Assembly: GCF_913778135.1 (NCBI RefSeq)
Contig: NZ_CAJYVU010000050.1
Location: 1-41,451, forward strand
DNA: 41,451 bases
Reading direction: 5' to 3'
Source: an uncultured Sphingomonas sp.
GTDB lineage: Bacteria; Pseudomonadota; Alphaproteobacteria; Sphingomonadales; Sphingomonadaceae
Positions 32,249 through 40,985 of this stretch are shown piece by piece. A model generated the notes under the pieces. It was not told where the DNA came from. It searched no databases and was given only the letters and a program-made list of their open reading frames with translations. Numbering within the stretch: the stretch's first letter is position 1; each line of letters starts with the position of its first letter. The translations under genes and the position numbers were made by a program.

Positions 32249-35200
32249 GTGCTGTCACGCGTCTTCATCGATCGCCCGATCTTCGCCTGGGTCCTTGCCA
32301 TCATCGTCATGATGGCGGGCGTCGGCGGCATCCTGGGCCTGCCGATCGCGCAATATCCCGACGTGGCGCCGCCGCAGGTGTCGATCCGCGCGAGCTATCC
32401 CGGCGCTAACGCGCAGACGATCCAGAATTCGGTCACGCAGGTGATCGAGCAACAGCTGACCGGCATCGACGGGCTGCTGTATTTCAGCTCGTCCTCGTCC
32501 TCGCGCGGCTCGGTATCAATCAGCGTGACATTCGAAAAGGGTACCGATCCCGACATCGCGCAGGTTCAGGTGCAAAACCAGATCCAGCAGGCGATCTCGC
32601 GCCTGCCGCAGCAGGTGCAGCAGCAGGGATTGACCGTCCGCAAATCGAACCCGGACAACCTGCTGATCGCGGGCGTCTACGACATCAGCGACAAGATGAC
32701 GAACCAGGACGTGTCCGATTACCTGGTGTCGAACCTGCAGGACCCGCTCGGCCGCGTACAGGGCGTCGGCGACACCAACGTGTTCGGCGCGCAATACGCC
32801 ATGCGCATCTGGCTCGATCCCGCACGCCTCGCGAGCTATCAGCTGATGCCCGGCGACGTCGTCACGGCCATCACCAACCAGAATACCGAGGTCGCAGCCG
32901 GTGAGATCGGCGGGCAGCCGATGCCCTCGTCGCAGATGCTGAACGCGACCGTCACCGCGCAGTCGCGGCTTCAGACGCCCGAGCAGTTCCGCAACATCAT
33001 CCTGAAAACCACCAGCAGCGGCGCGACTGTACGGTTGGCGGATGTCGGCCGGATCGAACTGGGTGGCGAGAGCTACGCCGCGTTCAGCCGCGTCAACCAG
33101 CATCCCGGTGCGGGCATCGCGGTGCTGCTGGCACCCGGCGCCGACGCGCTGCAAACCGCCGAATTGGTCAAGGCCGAGATCGCGCGGGTTGCGAAGACCT
33201 TCCCGCCGAACCTGCGCATCGCCTACGCCAACGACACCACCGACTTCATCAAGCTGTCGATCGAGGAAGTAATCAAGACGCTGGTCGAGGCGATCATCCT
33301 CGTCGTCATCGTCATGTTCGTGTTCCTGCAGAGCTGGCGCGCGACCCTCGTTCCGACGATTGCGGTGCCGGTGGTGCTGCTCGGCACGTTCGCGGTCTTC
33401 TATCTCGCGGGTTTCTCGATCAACACGCTGACGCTGTTCGGGCTCGTCCTCGCGATCGGCCTGCTCGTCGACGACGCCATCGTGGTGGTCGAGAATGTCG
33501 AGCGCCTGATGGAGGAAAACCCGGGCATGAGCCCGCGCGATGCGACGATCGAGTCGATGAACGAGATCACCGTTGCCCTTGTCGCGATCGCGCTCGTGCT
33601 GTCGGCGGTGTTCCTGCCGATGGCGTTCTTCGGCGGGTCGACCGGCGTCATCTATCGCCAGTTCTCGCTCACCATCATCTCGGCGATGGTGTTGTCGGTG
33701 CTCGTCGCGCTGATCCTCAGTCCCGCACTCACCTCGCACCTGTTGAAGGCGCGCCATGACGAGAATGGCGATCTGCACCAAACGTGGCTTGGTCGGAAGG
33801 CGCCGTGGGTCGCCGACAAGCTCGAGGCGGCGAAGAACTGGTTCAATGACAGCTTCGACCGCATGGTGAAGCGCTACACCCACGCGGTCGAGCGGGTGAT
33901 CGATCACCGCTGGATCTTCGTGCTGATCTACTGCGGGATCCTCGCACTACTCGCCTTCCTCTTCCTGCGGCTGCCGACCGGGTTTCTGCCAACCGAGGAT
34001 CAGGGCGGCGCGATCGTGCAGTTCCGCCTGCCCGCCGGCGCGACGCGCGGCCGCACCGAGGAAGTGCAGCGTCAGGTCGAGCAGTATTTCGCGAAGAACG
34101 AAGGCCACAACATCCGCACGCTGTTCAGCGTTGCGGGCGGTGGTGGCGGCGGCACCAGCGGGCAGAATACGGGCCAGGCGTTCATCTCCTTTGTCGACTG
34201 GGCCAACCGCACCGACAAGGCGGATGCGGCTGACGCGATCGTCGCGCGCGCGTCGGCCGCGTTCCGCGGGCTTCGCGACGCGCAGGTGTTCGCGCTCGTC
34301 CCCCCTGCCATTCGCGGTCTCGGCCAGTCGGAAGGCTTCACGATGGAGCTCCAGAACGCGAGCGGGATGAGCCAGGAGAAGTTCAACGAGGCTCGTGACG
34401 CGCTGCTGGAGAAGGCGAATGCCGACCCGAAGCTCGCCGGCGTGCGTCTGACCGAGCTGCCCGACATCGGCACGCTGAAGGTCGATGCCGACCCGCAGAA
34501 GCTCGCCGCGCTCGGCCTATCGCAGGGTGACGTCAACACCACGCTGTCGACCGCCTGGGGCGGCCGATACGTCAACGACTTCATCGATCGCGGTCGCGTG
34601 AAGCGCGTCTACGTCCAGGGTGACGCGCCCTACCGCGCCGAGCCCGAAGACCTGTACCAATGGTTCGTCCGCAACAGCTCGGGCACCATGGTCCCGTTCA
34701 GCTCGTTCGCGAGCCTCGGCTGGTCGCAGGCGCCGACGACACTGTCGCGCTTCAATGGCATCTCGTCGTACGAGTTCCAGGGACAGGGAACCCCGGGCGT
34801 CAGCTCGGGCGAGGCGATGGAGCGGATCGCGCAGCTGGCGGGCGAGATCCCCGGTACCAGCATCGCGTGGGCGGGCCTGTCGTATCAGGAGCGGCTGTCG
34901 TCTGGTCAGGCACCGCTGCTCTACGGTCTGTCACTGATCGTCGTCTTCCTGTGCCTCGCGGCCTTGTACGAGAGCTGGACCATCCCGATCGCGGTGCTGC
35001 TGATCATTCCGCTCGGGCTCATCGGCGCGGTCGCGCTGGTGACATTGCGCGGGCTCACCAACGACGTCTACCTGCAGATCGGCCTGCTGACCACGATGGG
35101 GCTGGCGGCAAAGAACGCGATCCTGATGATCGAGTTCGCCGAGCAGGCCGAGAAGAAGGGCGCGCGCATCATCGACGCCGCGCTAGAGGCCGCCAGGCTG

Positions 35201-35542
35201 CGTCTGCGCCCGATCTTGATGACCAGCCTCGCCTTCATCTTCGGTGTGCTGCCGCTCGCCATTTCGACCGGCGCGGGTGCGAACAGCCGTATTGCGATCG
35301 GCACCGCGGTGATCGGCGGCATGATCACCGCGACCGTGCTGGCGATCTTCTACATCCCGCTCTTCTTCGTGCTGGTCCGCCGCGGCACACGCGACGGCAT
35401 CAAGGGCCTCCGCCGCGACGCCGATCCGAGCCACCCGAACGACGACGGGGACGGTGAAAACGGCCCGAAGGATCAGCCGCCGACGCCGCAGCTGCCCGCA
35501 CCCGCCGGCCACCCCGCCCTTCCCGCACCGGACCACGCCTGA
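32249..35542 (+). CDS. RND multidrug efflux pump, inner-membrane permease (AcrB/MexB type)
   Basis: A 1097-residue proton-driven HAE1-family pump with twelve membrane helices and two large periplasmic loops. Motifs: SRVFIDRPIFAWV at the start, QVQNQIQQAISRLPQQVQQQG in the porter, D408/D409 (LLVDDAIVVVENVER) and K955 (GLAAKNAILMIEFAE) of the proton relay, and GLTNDVYLQIGLL. A Gly-rich stretch (GGGGGGTSGQNTG) lies in the second periplasmic half. The last ~55 residues form a charged, Pro-rich cytoplasmic tail longer than in AcrB (1049 residues). GTG start directly after the adaptor stop. The stop overlaps the ATG of the outer-membrane gene (TGATG). Confidence 0.97.
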   Translation: MLSRVFIDRPIFAWVLAIIVMMAGVGGILGLPIAQYPDVAPPQVSIRASYPGANAQTIQNSVTQVIEQQLTGIDGLLYFSSSSSSRGSVSISVTFEKGTDPDIAQVQVQNQIQQAISRLPQQVQQQGLTVRKSNPDNLLIAGVYDISDKMTNQDVSDYLVSNLQDPLGRVQGVGDTNVFGAQYAMRIWLDPARLASYQLMPGDVVTAITNQNTEVAAGEIGGQPMPSSQMLNATVTAQSRLQTPEQFRNIILKTTSSGATVRLADVGRIELGGESYAAFSRVNQHPGAGIAVLLAPGADALQTAELVKAEIARVAKTFPPNLRIAYANDTTDFIKLSIEEVIKTLVEAIILVVIVMFVFLQSWRATLVPTIAVPVVLLGTFAVFYLAGFSINTLTLFGLVLAIGLLVDDAIVVVENVERLMEENPGMSPRDATIESMNEITVALVAIALVLSAVFLPMAFFGGSTGVIYRQFSLTIISAMVLSVLVALILSPALTSHLLKARHDENGDLHQTWLGRKAPWVADKLEAAKNWFNDSFDRMVKRYTHAVERVIDHRWIFVLIYCGILALLAFLFLRLPTGFLPTEDQGGAIVQFRLPAGATRGRTEEVQRQVEQYFAKNEGHNIRTLFSVAGGGGGGTSGQNTGQAFISFVDWANRTDKADAADAIVARASAAFRGLRDAQVFALVPPAIRGLGQSEGFTMELQNASGMSQEKFNEARDALLEKANADPKLAGVRLTELPDIGTLKVDADPQKLAALGLSQGDVNTTLSTAWGGRYVNDFIDRGRVKRVYVQGDAPYRAEPEDLYQWFVRNSSGTMVPFSSFASLGWSQAPTTLSRFNGISSYEFQGQGTPGVSSGEAMERIAQLAGEIPGTSIAWAGLSYQERLSSGQAPLLYGLSLIVVFLCLAALYESWTIPIAVLLIIPLGLIGAVALVTLRGLTNDVYLQIGLLTTMGLAAKNAILMIEFAEQAEKKGARIIDAALEAARLRLRPILMTSLAFIFGVLPLAISTGAGANSRIAIGTAVIGGMITATVLAIFYIPLFFVLVRRGTRDGIKGLRRDADPSHPNDDGDGENGPKDQPPTPQLPAPAGHPALPAPDHA

Positions 35543-37170
35543 TGCGCCCGACATTCCGCCCCCTCGTGGCGCTGTTGACGGCGAGCGCGCTCACCGCCTG
35601 CTCGCTCGCGCCCAAATACGTCCGCCCCGATTTGCCCGTGCCGCCATCGTGGCCGGTCGGCGACGCATACCTGCGCCAGACCGAGGCGCCGCTACCCAGC
35701 GTCAGCTACCGCGACATCTTCCGCGACCCGCGATTGCAGCGGATTATCGATCAGGCGCTGGTCAACAATCGCAACCTGCGCGTCGCGGTCGCCAACATCG
35801 AGGCGACGCGCGCGCAATATCGCATCCAGCGCGCCGACCTGTTGCCGCAGCTCGATGCGACCGGATCGTACAGCTATCGCCGGCCGGGCAACTCGGGTGT
35901 CACCACCGGCGTGCCGATTGGCACCGGCGGCAACGCGGGTGGCGGGGGAACGGGAGCTGGAAATGGCAGTGTCGGGAATGGCGGCACGGGCGTCGGCAAT
36001 GGCGGAACCGGGGGCGGCAACGGCGGAACCGGCAATGGTGGCACGGGCGGCGGTACGGGCGGAACGAGCAACTTCTCCTCTAACCGAAGCACCTTCAGCG
36101 CGCAGCTGGGCGTCACCGCGTTCGAGATCGACCTGTTCGGTCGCGTCCGCTCGCTGACCAGCGCGGCGCTCAATCGCTATTTCGGGCAGGAAGCGGCGGC
36201 ACGCGCGACGCGGCTGACCTTGGTGTCCGACATCGCCAACGCCTGGGTCACCTACGGCTCGGACGCCAGCCTGCTCAAGATCGCGCAGGACACCGCGACC
36301 AGCGCTCAGCGCAGCGTTCAGCTGACCCGCGCGCGACTGGCGGGCGGCGTCTCGCCGCGCAGCGATGTGCGCCAGGCCGAACAGGTACTTGAAACGGCGC
36401 AGGCCGACCTCGCCCAGCAGCGCAGCCTGCTCGCGCAGGATGTGAACGCGCTGCAACTGCTCGTGGGCGCGCCGGTCGACGGCAGCTTGCTGCCTGCGTC
36501 GATCGACGACGCGGCGAAGAATTTGGGTGAGCTACCCGCCGGGCTGGATTCGGGCATCCTGCTACGCCGGCCAGACGTAGTGCAGGCTGAATATTCCCTG
36601 CGTGCCGCCAATGCCGAGATCGGGGCCGCCCGCGCGCAGCTGTTTCCGCGCGTCGCACTGACCGCCGTGGTCGGCTTCGCCAGCACTGCGCTTCGCACGC
36701 TGTTCACCGGCGGCGCGTTCAATTATTCGGTCGCGCCGAACGTCAGCTACCCGATCTTCCGCGCCGGTGCCGGGCGCGCCGGGGTCGATTATTCTAAGGC
36801 GCAACGCGACGCCGCGCTGGCGACTTATGAGGGGACGATCCAGACCGCCTTCCGGGAGGTGTCGGACGCACTCGCGCGGCGCGGCACGATCACCGACCAG
36901 CTCGCCGCCAACCAGCGCTTCCTCAACGCGGCGGCCGACACGCTGCAACTCGCCAATGCGCGATACCAGGGCGGGATCGACACCTATCTGACCAGCCTCG
37001 ACGCGCAACGCTCGCTCTACACCGCGCAGCGCACGGTGGTGCAGACGCAGCTGACGCGCGCATCGAACCTCGTCACCCTCTACCAGACGCTCGGTGGCGA
37101 TTCACAGCTTGAGGCTACGGCGCAGGGGCCGGTGCTGCCAGGCAGCACACCGACGCAACCACGCCCGTAA
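35542..37170 (+). CDS. RND outer-membrane factor (OprM/NodT family lipoprotein) with Gly-rich loop insertion
   Basis: A 542-residue TolC-type trimeric channel subunit. The lipobox LTAC gives C20 as the lipidation site. Both family repeats are visible (ANIEATRAQYRIQRADLLPQL and, in the second half, AANAEIGAARAQLFPRVAL), along with FEIDLFGRVRSL and the TYLTSLDAQRSLYTAQ helix end. Residues ~119-176 are an insertion rich in Gly, Asn and Thr with GNGGTG-like repeats. It lies between the strands that flank the first extracellular loop of OprM-type barrels. The ATG at 35542 overlaps the pump stop by one base, giving a full adaptor-pump-channel operon. A strong inverted repeat follows. Confidence 0.94.
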   Translation: MRPTFRPLVALLTASALTACSLAPKYVRPDLPVPPSWPVGDAYLRQTEAPLPSVSYRDIFRDPRLQRIIDQALVNNRNLRVAVANIEATRAQYRIQRADLLPQLDATGSYSYRRPGNSGVTTGVPIGTGGNAGGGGTGAGNGSVGNGGTGVGNGGTGGGNGGTGNGGTGGGTGGTSNFSSNRSTFSAQLGVTAFEIDLFGRVRSLTSAALNRYFGQEAAARATRLTLVSDIANAWVTYGSDASLLKIAQDTATSAQRSVQLTRARLAGGVSPRSDVRQAEQVLETAQADLAQQRSLLAQDVNALQLLVGAPVDGSLLPASIDDAAKNLGELPAGLDSGILLRRPDVVQAEYSLRAANAEIGAARAQLFPRVALTAVVGFASTALRTLFTGGAFNYSVAPNVSYPIFRAGAGRAGVDYSKAQRDAALATYEGTIQTAFREVSDALARRGTITDQLAANQRFLNAAADTLQLANARYQGGIDTYLTSLDAQRSLYTAQRTVVQTQLTRASNLVTLYQTLGGDSQLEATAQGPVLPGSTPTQPRP

Positions 37171-37179
37171 CGCCGAGCG

Positions 37180-37218
37180 GATCGTCACCTCTACGACGAA
37201 GGCGTAAAGGTGACGATC
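37180..37218. terminator. Inverted repeat between the efflux operon and the phasin gene
   Basis: GATCGTCACCT (37180-37190) and AGGTGACGATC (37208-37218) are perfect 11-bp complements around a 17-base loop, in the 55-bp gap between convergent genes. There is no clear T-run. Probably a bidirectional terminator or message-end stem. Confidence 0.6.
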
Positions 37219-37225
37219 GTCCGGC

Positions 37226-37567
37226 TCAGCCCGACTTGCCGCCGCCCTGCATCGGCGCGACTGCCTCACGACCGAACTTCATGATCAACTCACCGATTTC
37301 GCGCGCCTGGTTCATCGAGCGCTGGCTCTGCTCGCGCAGATAATCGCTCTGAATGCGCATGACGTCGCCCAAGTCCTTGGCCTGTGCCGCCGCGCGCATT
37401 GCCGCGAACGCCTGCTCGGCGTTCGTTTGCGCCTGATCGATCATCGCAATGCCGAGGCTCGACGAATTGTCCGCCATCTTCTGCCCCGACGCGCGCATCG
37501 CCTCGCCCGCGCGCTGCGCGCCCTCGAAGGCCGCGCCGGTCGCGTCGTTCGTGTTCTCGTCCGCCAT
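37226..37567 (-). CDS. Phasin family protein (short)
   Basis: A 113-residue, mostly helical, Ala/Gln/Met-rich protein. The core NAEQAFAAMRAAAQAKDLGDVMRIQSDYLREQSQRSMNQAREIGEL matches the phasin_2-type pattern of polyhydroxyalkanoate granule coat proteins; the family also includes regulatory and stress-related members. There is no signal peptide. GGAG lies about 8 bases upstream of the ATG at 37567. It follows the P450 gene on the same strand after 80 bp, so co-transcription is possible but not evident. No PHA synthase is in the window. Confidence 0.82.
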   Translation of the reverse strand: MADENTNDATGAAFEGAQRAGEAMRASGQKMADNSSSLGIAMIDQAQTNAEQAFAAMRAAAQAKDLGDVMRIQSDYLREQSQRSMNQAREIGELIMKFGREAVAPMQGGGKSG

Positions 37568-37647
37568 TATTATGCTCCTCTCCGCGGCCGGCTACCGGAC
37601 CGCTTGCACCGGCTTAACCGAGCGGGCGCGAAGCGGTTGCACCCGCG

Positions 37648-40600
37648 CTATTTACCGAAGCCGAACACGTCCTGGTGGAAGCGGCCGCCGGCGATTAGCT
37701 GTTCGAGCCACGCCGAACCCTGCGCGTGCTCGCCGCCAACCTGTTGCATCCAGATGAGTACTAAAGTGTCTCGTACCGCGGGCGCCATGTAGCGGCCGTC
37801 GCCGCACAGGAACACACTCGCGCCCGCCTCCAGCGCGCGCCAAACGCGCTCCTGCTCGGCCCAGAGCGCATCCTGCACGAACCGCCACGGGTGCGACGGC
37901 ACCGCGGAGAAGGCGAGGTGCAGGTCGATCAACCCGTCCGCCGCCCAAGCCTCCATCTCGTCGCGACAGAACCAGTCATGGTCGGGATGACGGCAGCCGA
38001 AGAACAACAGGCTGGTCGCGACCTGCTCGCCCGCCGCCACCTGCACCGCGCGTTCCTGCAGAAAGCCGCGCAAGGGTGCGAACCCGGTGCCAGGCCCGAT
38101 CAGGATCATCGGCTGCGCAGGGTCCGCGGGCGGTGCGAAAGGGGGATTGGGGCGACGGACGTGGCCGAAGACGTGCTCGCCCGGTGTGAGCGCCTTCATG
38201 TAATCGGACGCGAAACCGCGGTGCTCGCCGAACCCCGACCAGGCGGGCGCCGCGATCGTGCCGACGATCAGGTCGGCGACGTCGGGCGAGACGAGCGGCG
38301 ACGAAGCGATCGAGTAGAAGCGGGGCTGGATCGCCGGGCTCCAGTCGATCAGCTGCTCCAGCGTCACCGCTGCGGCAGGGTGTCGTTCGATCAGGTCGAG
38401 CAGAGAGACGCGCTTTTCGGCGACTTCGGTGTCGAAAGCGCGCTCCAGCGCCTCAAGTGTTGCCACGGTGTGAGGGCACCGCGTGGTGCAGCGCAACCCC
38501 GTGAGCGCACGCCTGGACACCGTCTCGGACAGCTCAACGAAGTCGGTCAGCAACTGCTCGACCGTCACCGTGGCGCCGAGCGGCAGATGCTTGAAGCGGC
38601 CGCCCTGCGCGTCGACGCGCACCTGCGTCGCGCCGCGCACGCCGAGCAGGTCGAGCGCACGCGCGACCAGATCGGGGCGATTGCGCGCGTAGACCGCAAG
38701 GTGATCGCCCGCGGCATAATGCTGGCCATCGGCCAGGCGCACACGCACCAGCCGCGTCGACGGGCGCGGCGGTTCCTGTGCGAAGTCCCACAAGCCGTTG
38801 GCCGGCTGCACGAGCTCGTCGTTGGCGACGATCTCCAGCCGCTGCGCATGCTCGGGCAAGGCACGCGCGCGCGTCTCGGCGGCGTCGACCGGCACCAGAG
38901 AGAGCGTCGCGTTATTCGCCGCCGGCTCCGCCTGTGCGCCCAGTGCCTGCCACAGGTCACGAACGAAGGCCGCGATCGCGCCATCGAAGTCACCCTGCCC
39001 ATCCGCCTCTCCGCGCGGCACCAGCCGCTCGCCACCCGCTGCCGCGATCGCGGCGTCGATCCGTTTCGGGAACGCCTGGAAACTCGGCCACTGGCTGTTG
39101 CCGATACCGAGCACGGCGTAGCGCGCGCCCGACCAGTCCGCACCATCGAAGGCGCCGGCATCGAGCGCGCGCTCGATCTCGACCGCGCTGTCGGGGGCGC
39201 GGCCGTTATAGGTCGCGGTCACGATCACGATCACCTTGTCGGCGGGCGCGGCACCGCCCTTGAAGCTCTCGTTCATCGATCGCACGACGACGTCAAACCC
39301 GTCGGTGCGCGCACGCTCGGCGATCTCCTCCGCCACGTCGCGCGCGGTACCGAGTGAGGTGCCGTAGAGCAGCACGAAGCGCTGGCCCGACCCTGCTACG
39401 GCACCGACTTCGATCGCTTCATCCGCCGCCGCGGCTTCGCCCATCTGCAACCGCTCATGGCTCCCGCGCAGCCGGACGCGCATGGTGAATTCGTCGGGCT
39501 TGATCGACAGCGTTTCCTTGACGCGCAGCGTGTAGCTGTGCGGGTCGCTGATCGCGAAGGCGCGCAGCAGCATGGCGAGCGCGATCTTCGCCTCGACCAT
39601 CGCGAACTGCCGCCCGATGCACGCGCGCTCGCCGTTACCGAACGGCTTGTACGCGTGCGGGTGACGCGCGGCCTCCGCCTCGGGCAACCAGCGGTCGATG
39701 TCAAACTCGTCTGGGCGGTCCCACACATCGGGCGCGCGGTGAAGGCCGGGGGTGAAGATGTTGACCGGCCGATCCTTGCGCATCTGCCAGCCGGGTTTGC
39801 CGCCGCACGCGCCGATCACCTGATCCTCGAACGGCGCGACGCTGAACGCGGGCGCGGTCGGCCAGAGCCGCAGCGCTTCCTTCAGCACGCGCTCGATCAC
39901 CTCCAGCTTCGCGACATGGGCATAGTCCGGCCGCGTGTCGTCCGGCAGCACGCCGTCGACCTCGGCATAGGCCTGCGCGAGCACCGCCGGATTGCGCAGC
40001 AGGTAAGTGAAGGCGAACGTCAGCATCCCCGACGTCGTCTCGTGTCCCGCAATCAGGAAGGTCAAAACCTGATAGCGGATGTTGAGATCGTCCAGCCCTT
40101 CGCCCGTTTCCGGGTCGACCGCGGTCAGCATCAGATTGAGCAGGTCGCGGCCGTCATTGGGGTTGACGCGGCGATCGGCGATGATGCCGTCGACCAGCGC
40201 GTTCATCTCGGCGATGTCGGCCTCGTATTGCGCCGCCGCGCGCTTGGCGAAGCGTTGCTGGACAGGCAGTCGCGTGATGACGTTGAGCGCTTCCGACAAA
40301 GCGCGGCCCAGTGCGACGAGGAAGCTGTCGAGCTCGTCGCGCTCGAACGAGTTGAAGCGATGGCCGAACCCCGCGATTGCGATCGAATCCAGCGTCAGCC
40401 GCGTCATGTCGTCGGCAACGTGGACGTCTGTGCCCGCCGCGCGCGTCCACTTGGCGACGAGCTGATCACACACCTCGACGATCATGTCGAAATAACCGCG
40501 CATCGCGCGCTGCGAAAAGGCGGGCAGCAGGATGCGGTGCGCCTTGCCCCAGTTCGGCTCCTCGCTGAACGCGGTGAAAAGCCCGTCCCCTGCGAACTTG

Positions 40601-40872
40601 CGCACGACGCGCAACGCCGGCCCCGGCATCTTGCGAAAGCGCGTCTCATCCGACAGCTCCGCCACAAGGTCGGGATCGGTGACGAAGATTGATACGCGGC
40701 TGCCGAACCGCAGCTTGAAGATGCCTTGCGGCTCTGATCGACTGACGCTGAGCAGGTGGCCGATTAGCCCCGCACGCGCGATCTGGTGCAGGTGGCCGAT
40801 GACCGGCAGCGCGCGCGGCATCGGCACCGGTGCGGACGGCGCGACGGGTATGTCGTTGGGTTTGCTAGCCAT
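37648..40872 (-). CDS. Self-sufficient cytochrome P450/NADPH-P450 reductase fusion (CYP102/P450 BM3 type)
   Basis: A 1074-residue cytosolic fatty-acid-hydroxylase-type enzyme, colinear with P450 BM3 (1049). Heme domain (1-~475): AGHETT (275-280), EALR (332-335), heme ligand C418 in FGNGERACIG. FMN domain (~495-645): LYGTSLGTARD, TATYNG. FAD/NADPH domain (~690-1074): RFYSIASSP, GPGTGFAPLRGF, CGDGRYMAPAV. By alignment BM3 F87 is conserved (F99) and R47 is conserved (R59), but Tyr51 is Phe63 and Arg50 is Ile62, so the carboxylate anchor of the substrate channel is altered. The ATG at 40872 follows GGAG; the longer frame to 40959 overlaps the promoter region. No TetR/BM3R1-like repressor gene is adjacent in the window. 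Confidence 0.96.
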   Translation of the reverse strand: MASKPNDIPVAPSAPVPMPRALPVIGHLHQIARAGLIGHLLSVSRSEPQGIFKLRFGSRVSIFVTDPDLVAELSDETRFRKMPGPALRVVRKFAGDGLFTAFSEEPNWGKAHRILLPAFSQRAMRGYFDMIVEVCDQLVAKWTRAAGTDVHVADDMTRLTLDSIAIAGFGHRFNSFERDELDSFLVALGRALSEALNVITRLPVQQRFAKRAAAQYEADIAEMNALVDGIIADRRVNPNDGRDLLNLMLTAVDPETGEGLDDLNIRYQVLTFLIAGHETTSGMLTFAFTYLLRNPAVLAQAYAEVDGVLPDDTRPDYAHVAKLEVIERVLKEALRLWPTAPAFSVAPFEDQVIGACGGKPGWQMRKDRPVNIFTPGLHRAPDVWDRPDEFDIDRWLPEAEAARHPHAYKPFGNGERACIGRQFAMVEAKIALAMLLRAFAISDPHSYTLRVKETLSIKPDEFTMRVRLRGSHERLQMGEAAAADEAIEVGAVAGSGQRFVLLYGTSLGTARDVAEEIAERARTDGFDVVVRSMNESFKGGAAPADKVIVIVTATYNGRAPDSAVEIERALDAGAFDGADWSGARYAVLGIGNSQWPSFQAFPKRIDAAIAAAGGERLVPRGEADGQGDFDGAIAAFVRDLWQALGAQAEPAANNATLSLVPVDAAETRARALPEHAQRLEIVANDELVQPANGLWDFAQEPPRPSTRLVRVRLADGQHYAAGDHLAVYARNRPDLVARALDLLGVRGATQVRVDAQGGRFKHLPLGATVTVEQLLTDFVELSETVSRRALTGLRCTTRCPHTVATLEALERAFDTEVAEKRVSLLDLIERHPAAAVTLEQLIDWSPAIQPRFYSIASSPLVSPDVADLIVGTIAAPAWSGFGEHRGFASDYMKALTPGEHVFGHVRRPNPPFAPPADPAQPMILIGPGTGFAPLRGFLQERAVQVAAGEQVATSLLFFGCRHPDHDWFCRDEMEAWAADGLIDLHLAFSAVPSHPWRFVQDALWAEQERVWRALEAGASVFLCGDGRYMAPAVRDTLVLIWMQQVGGEHAQGSAWLEQLIAGGRFHQDVFGFGK

Positions 40873-40985
40873 GATCGCCGTTGCTCCGTTGCGCGTGCCA
40901 AGCCTCAAACACGGGCCCGGCGCCTTGCGCAAGTTGCCGCAACGGCAGGCTGGCGGCACGCACCGCTGGCCGGTAGAAGGCGCGC

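Noticed and set aside
32516..33907. 463-codon minus-strand frame inside the RND pump gene
   Set aside because: Antisense to a clearly conserved pump; the His/Arg/Asp-rich translation has no fold signature.
37891..39357. 488-codon plus-strand frame inside the P450 fusion
   Set aside because: Antisense shadow of a protein colinear with P450 BM3.
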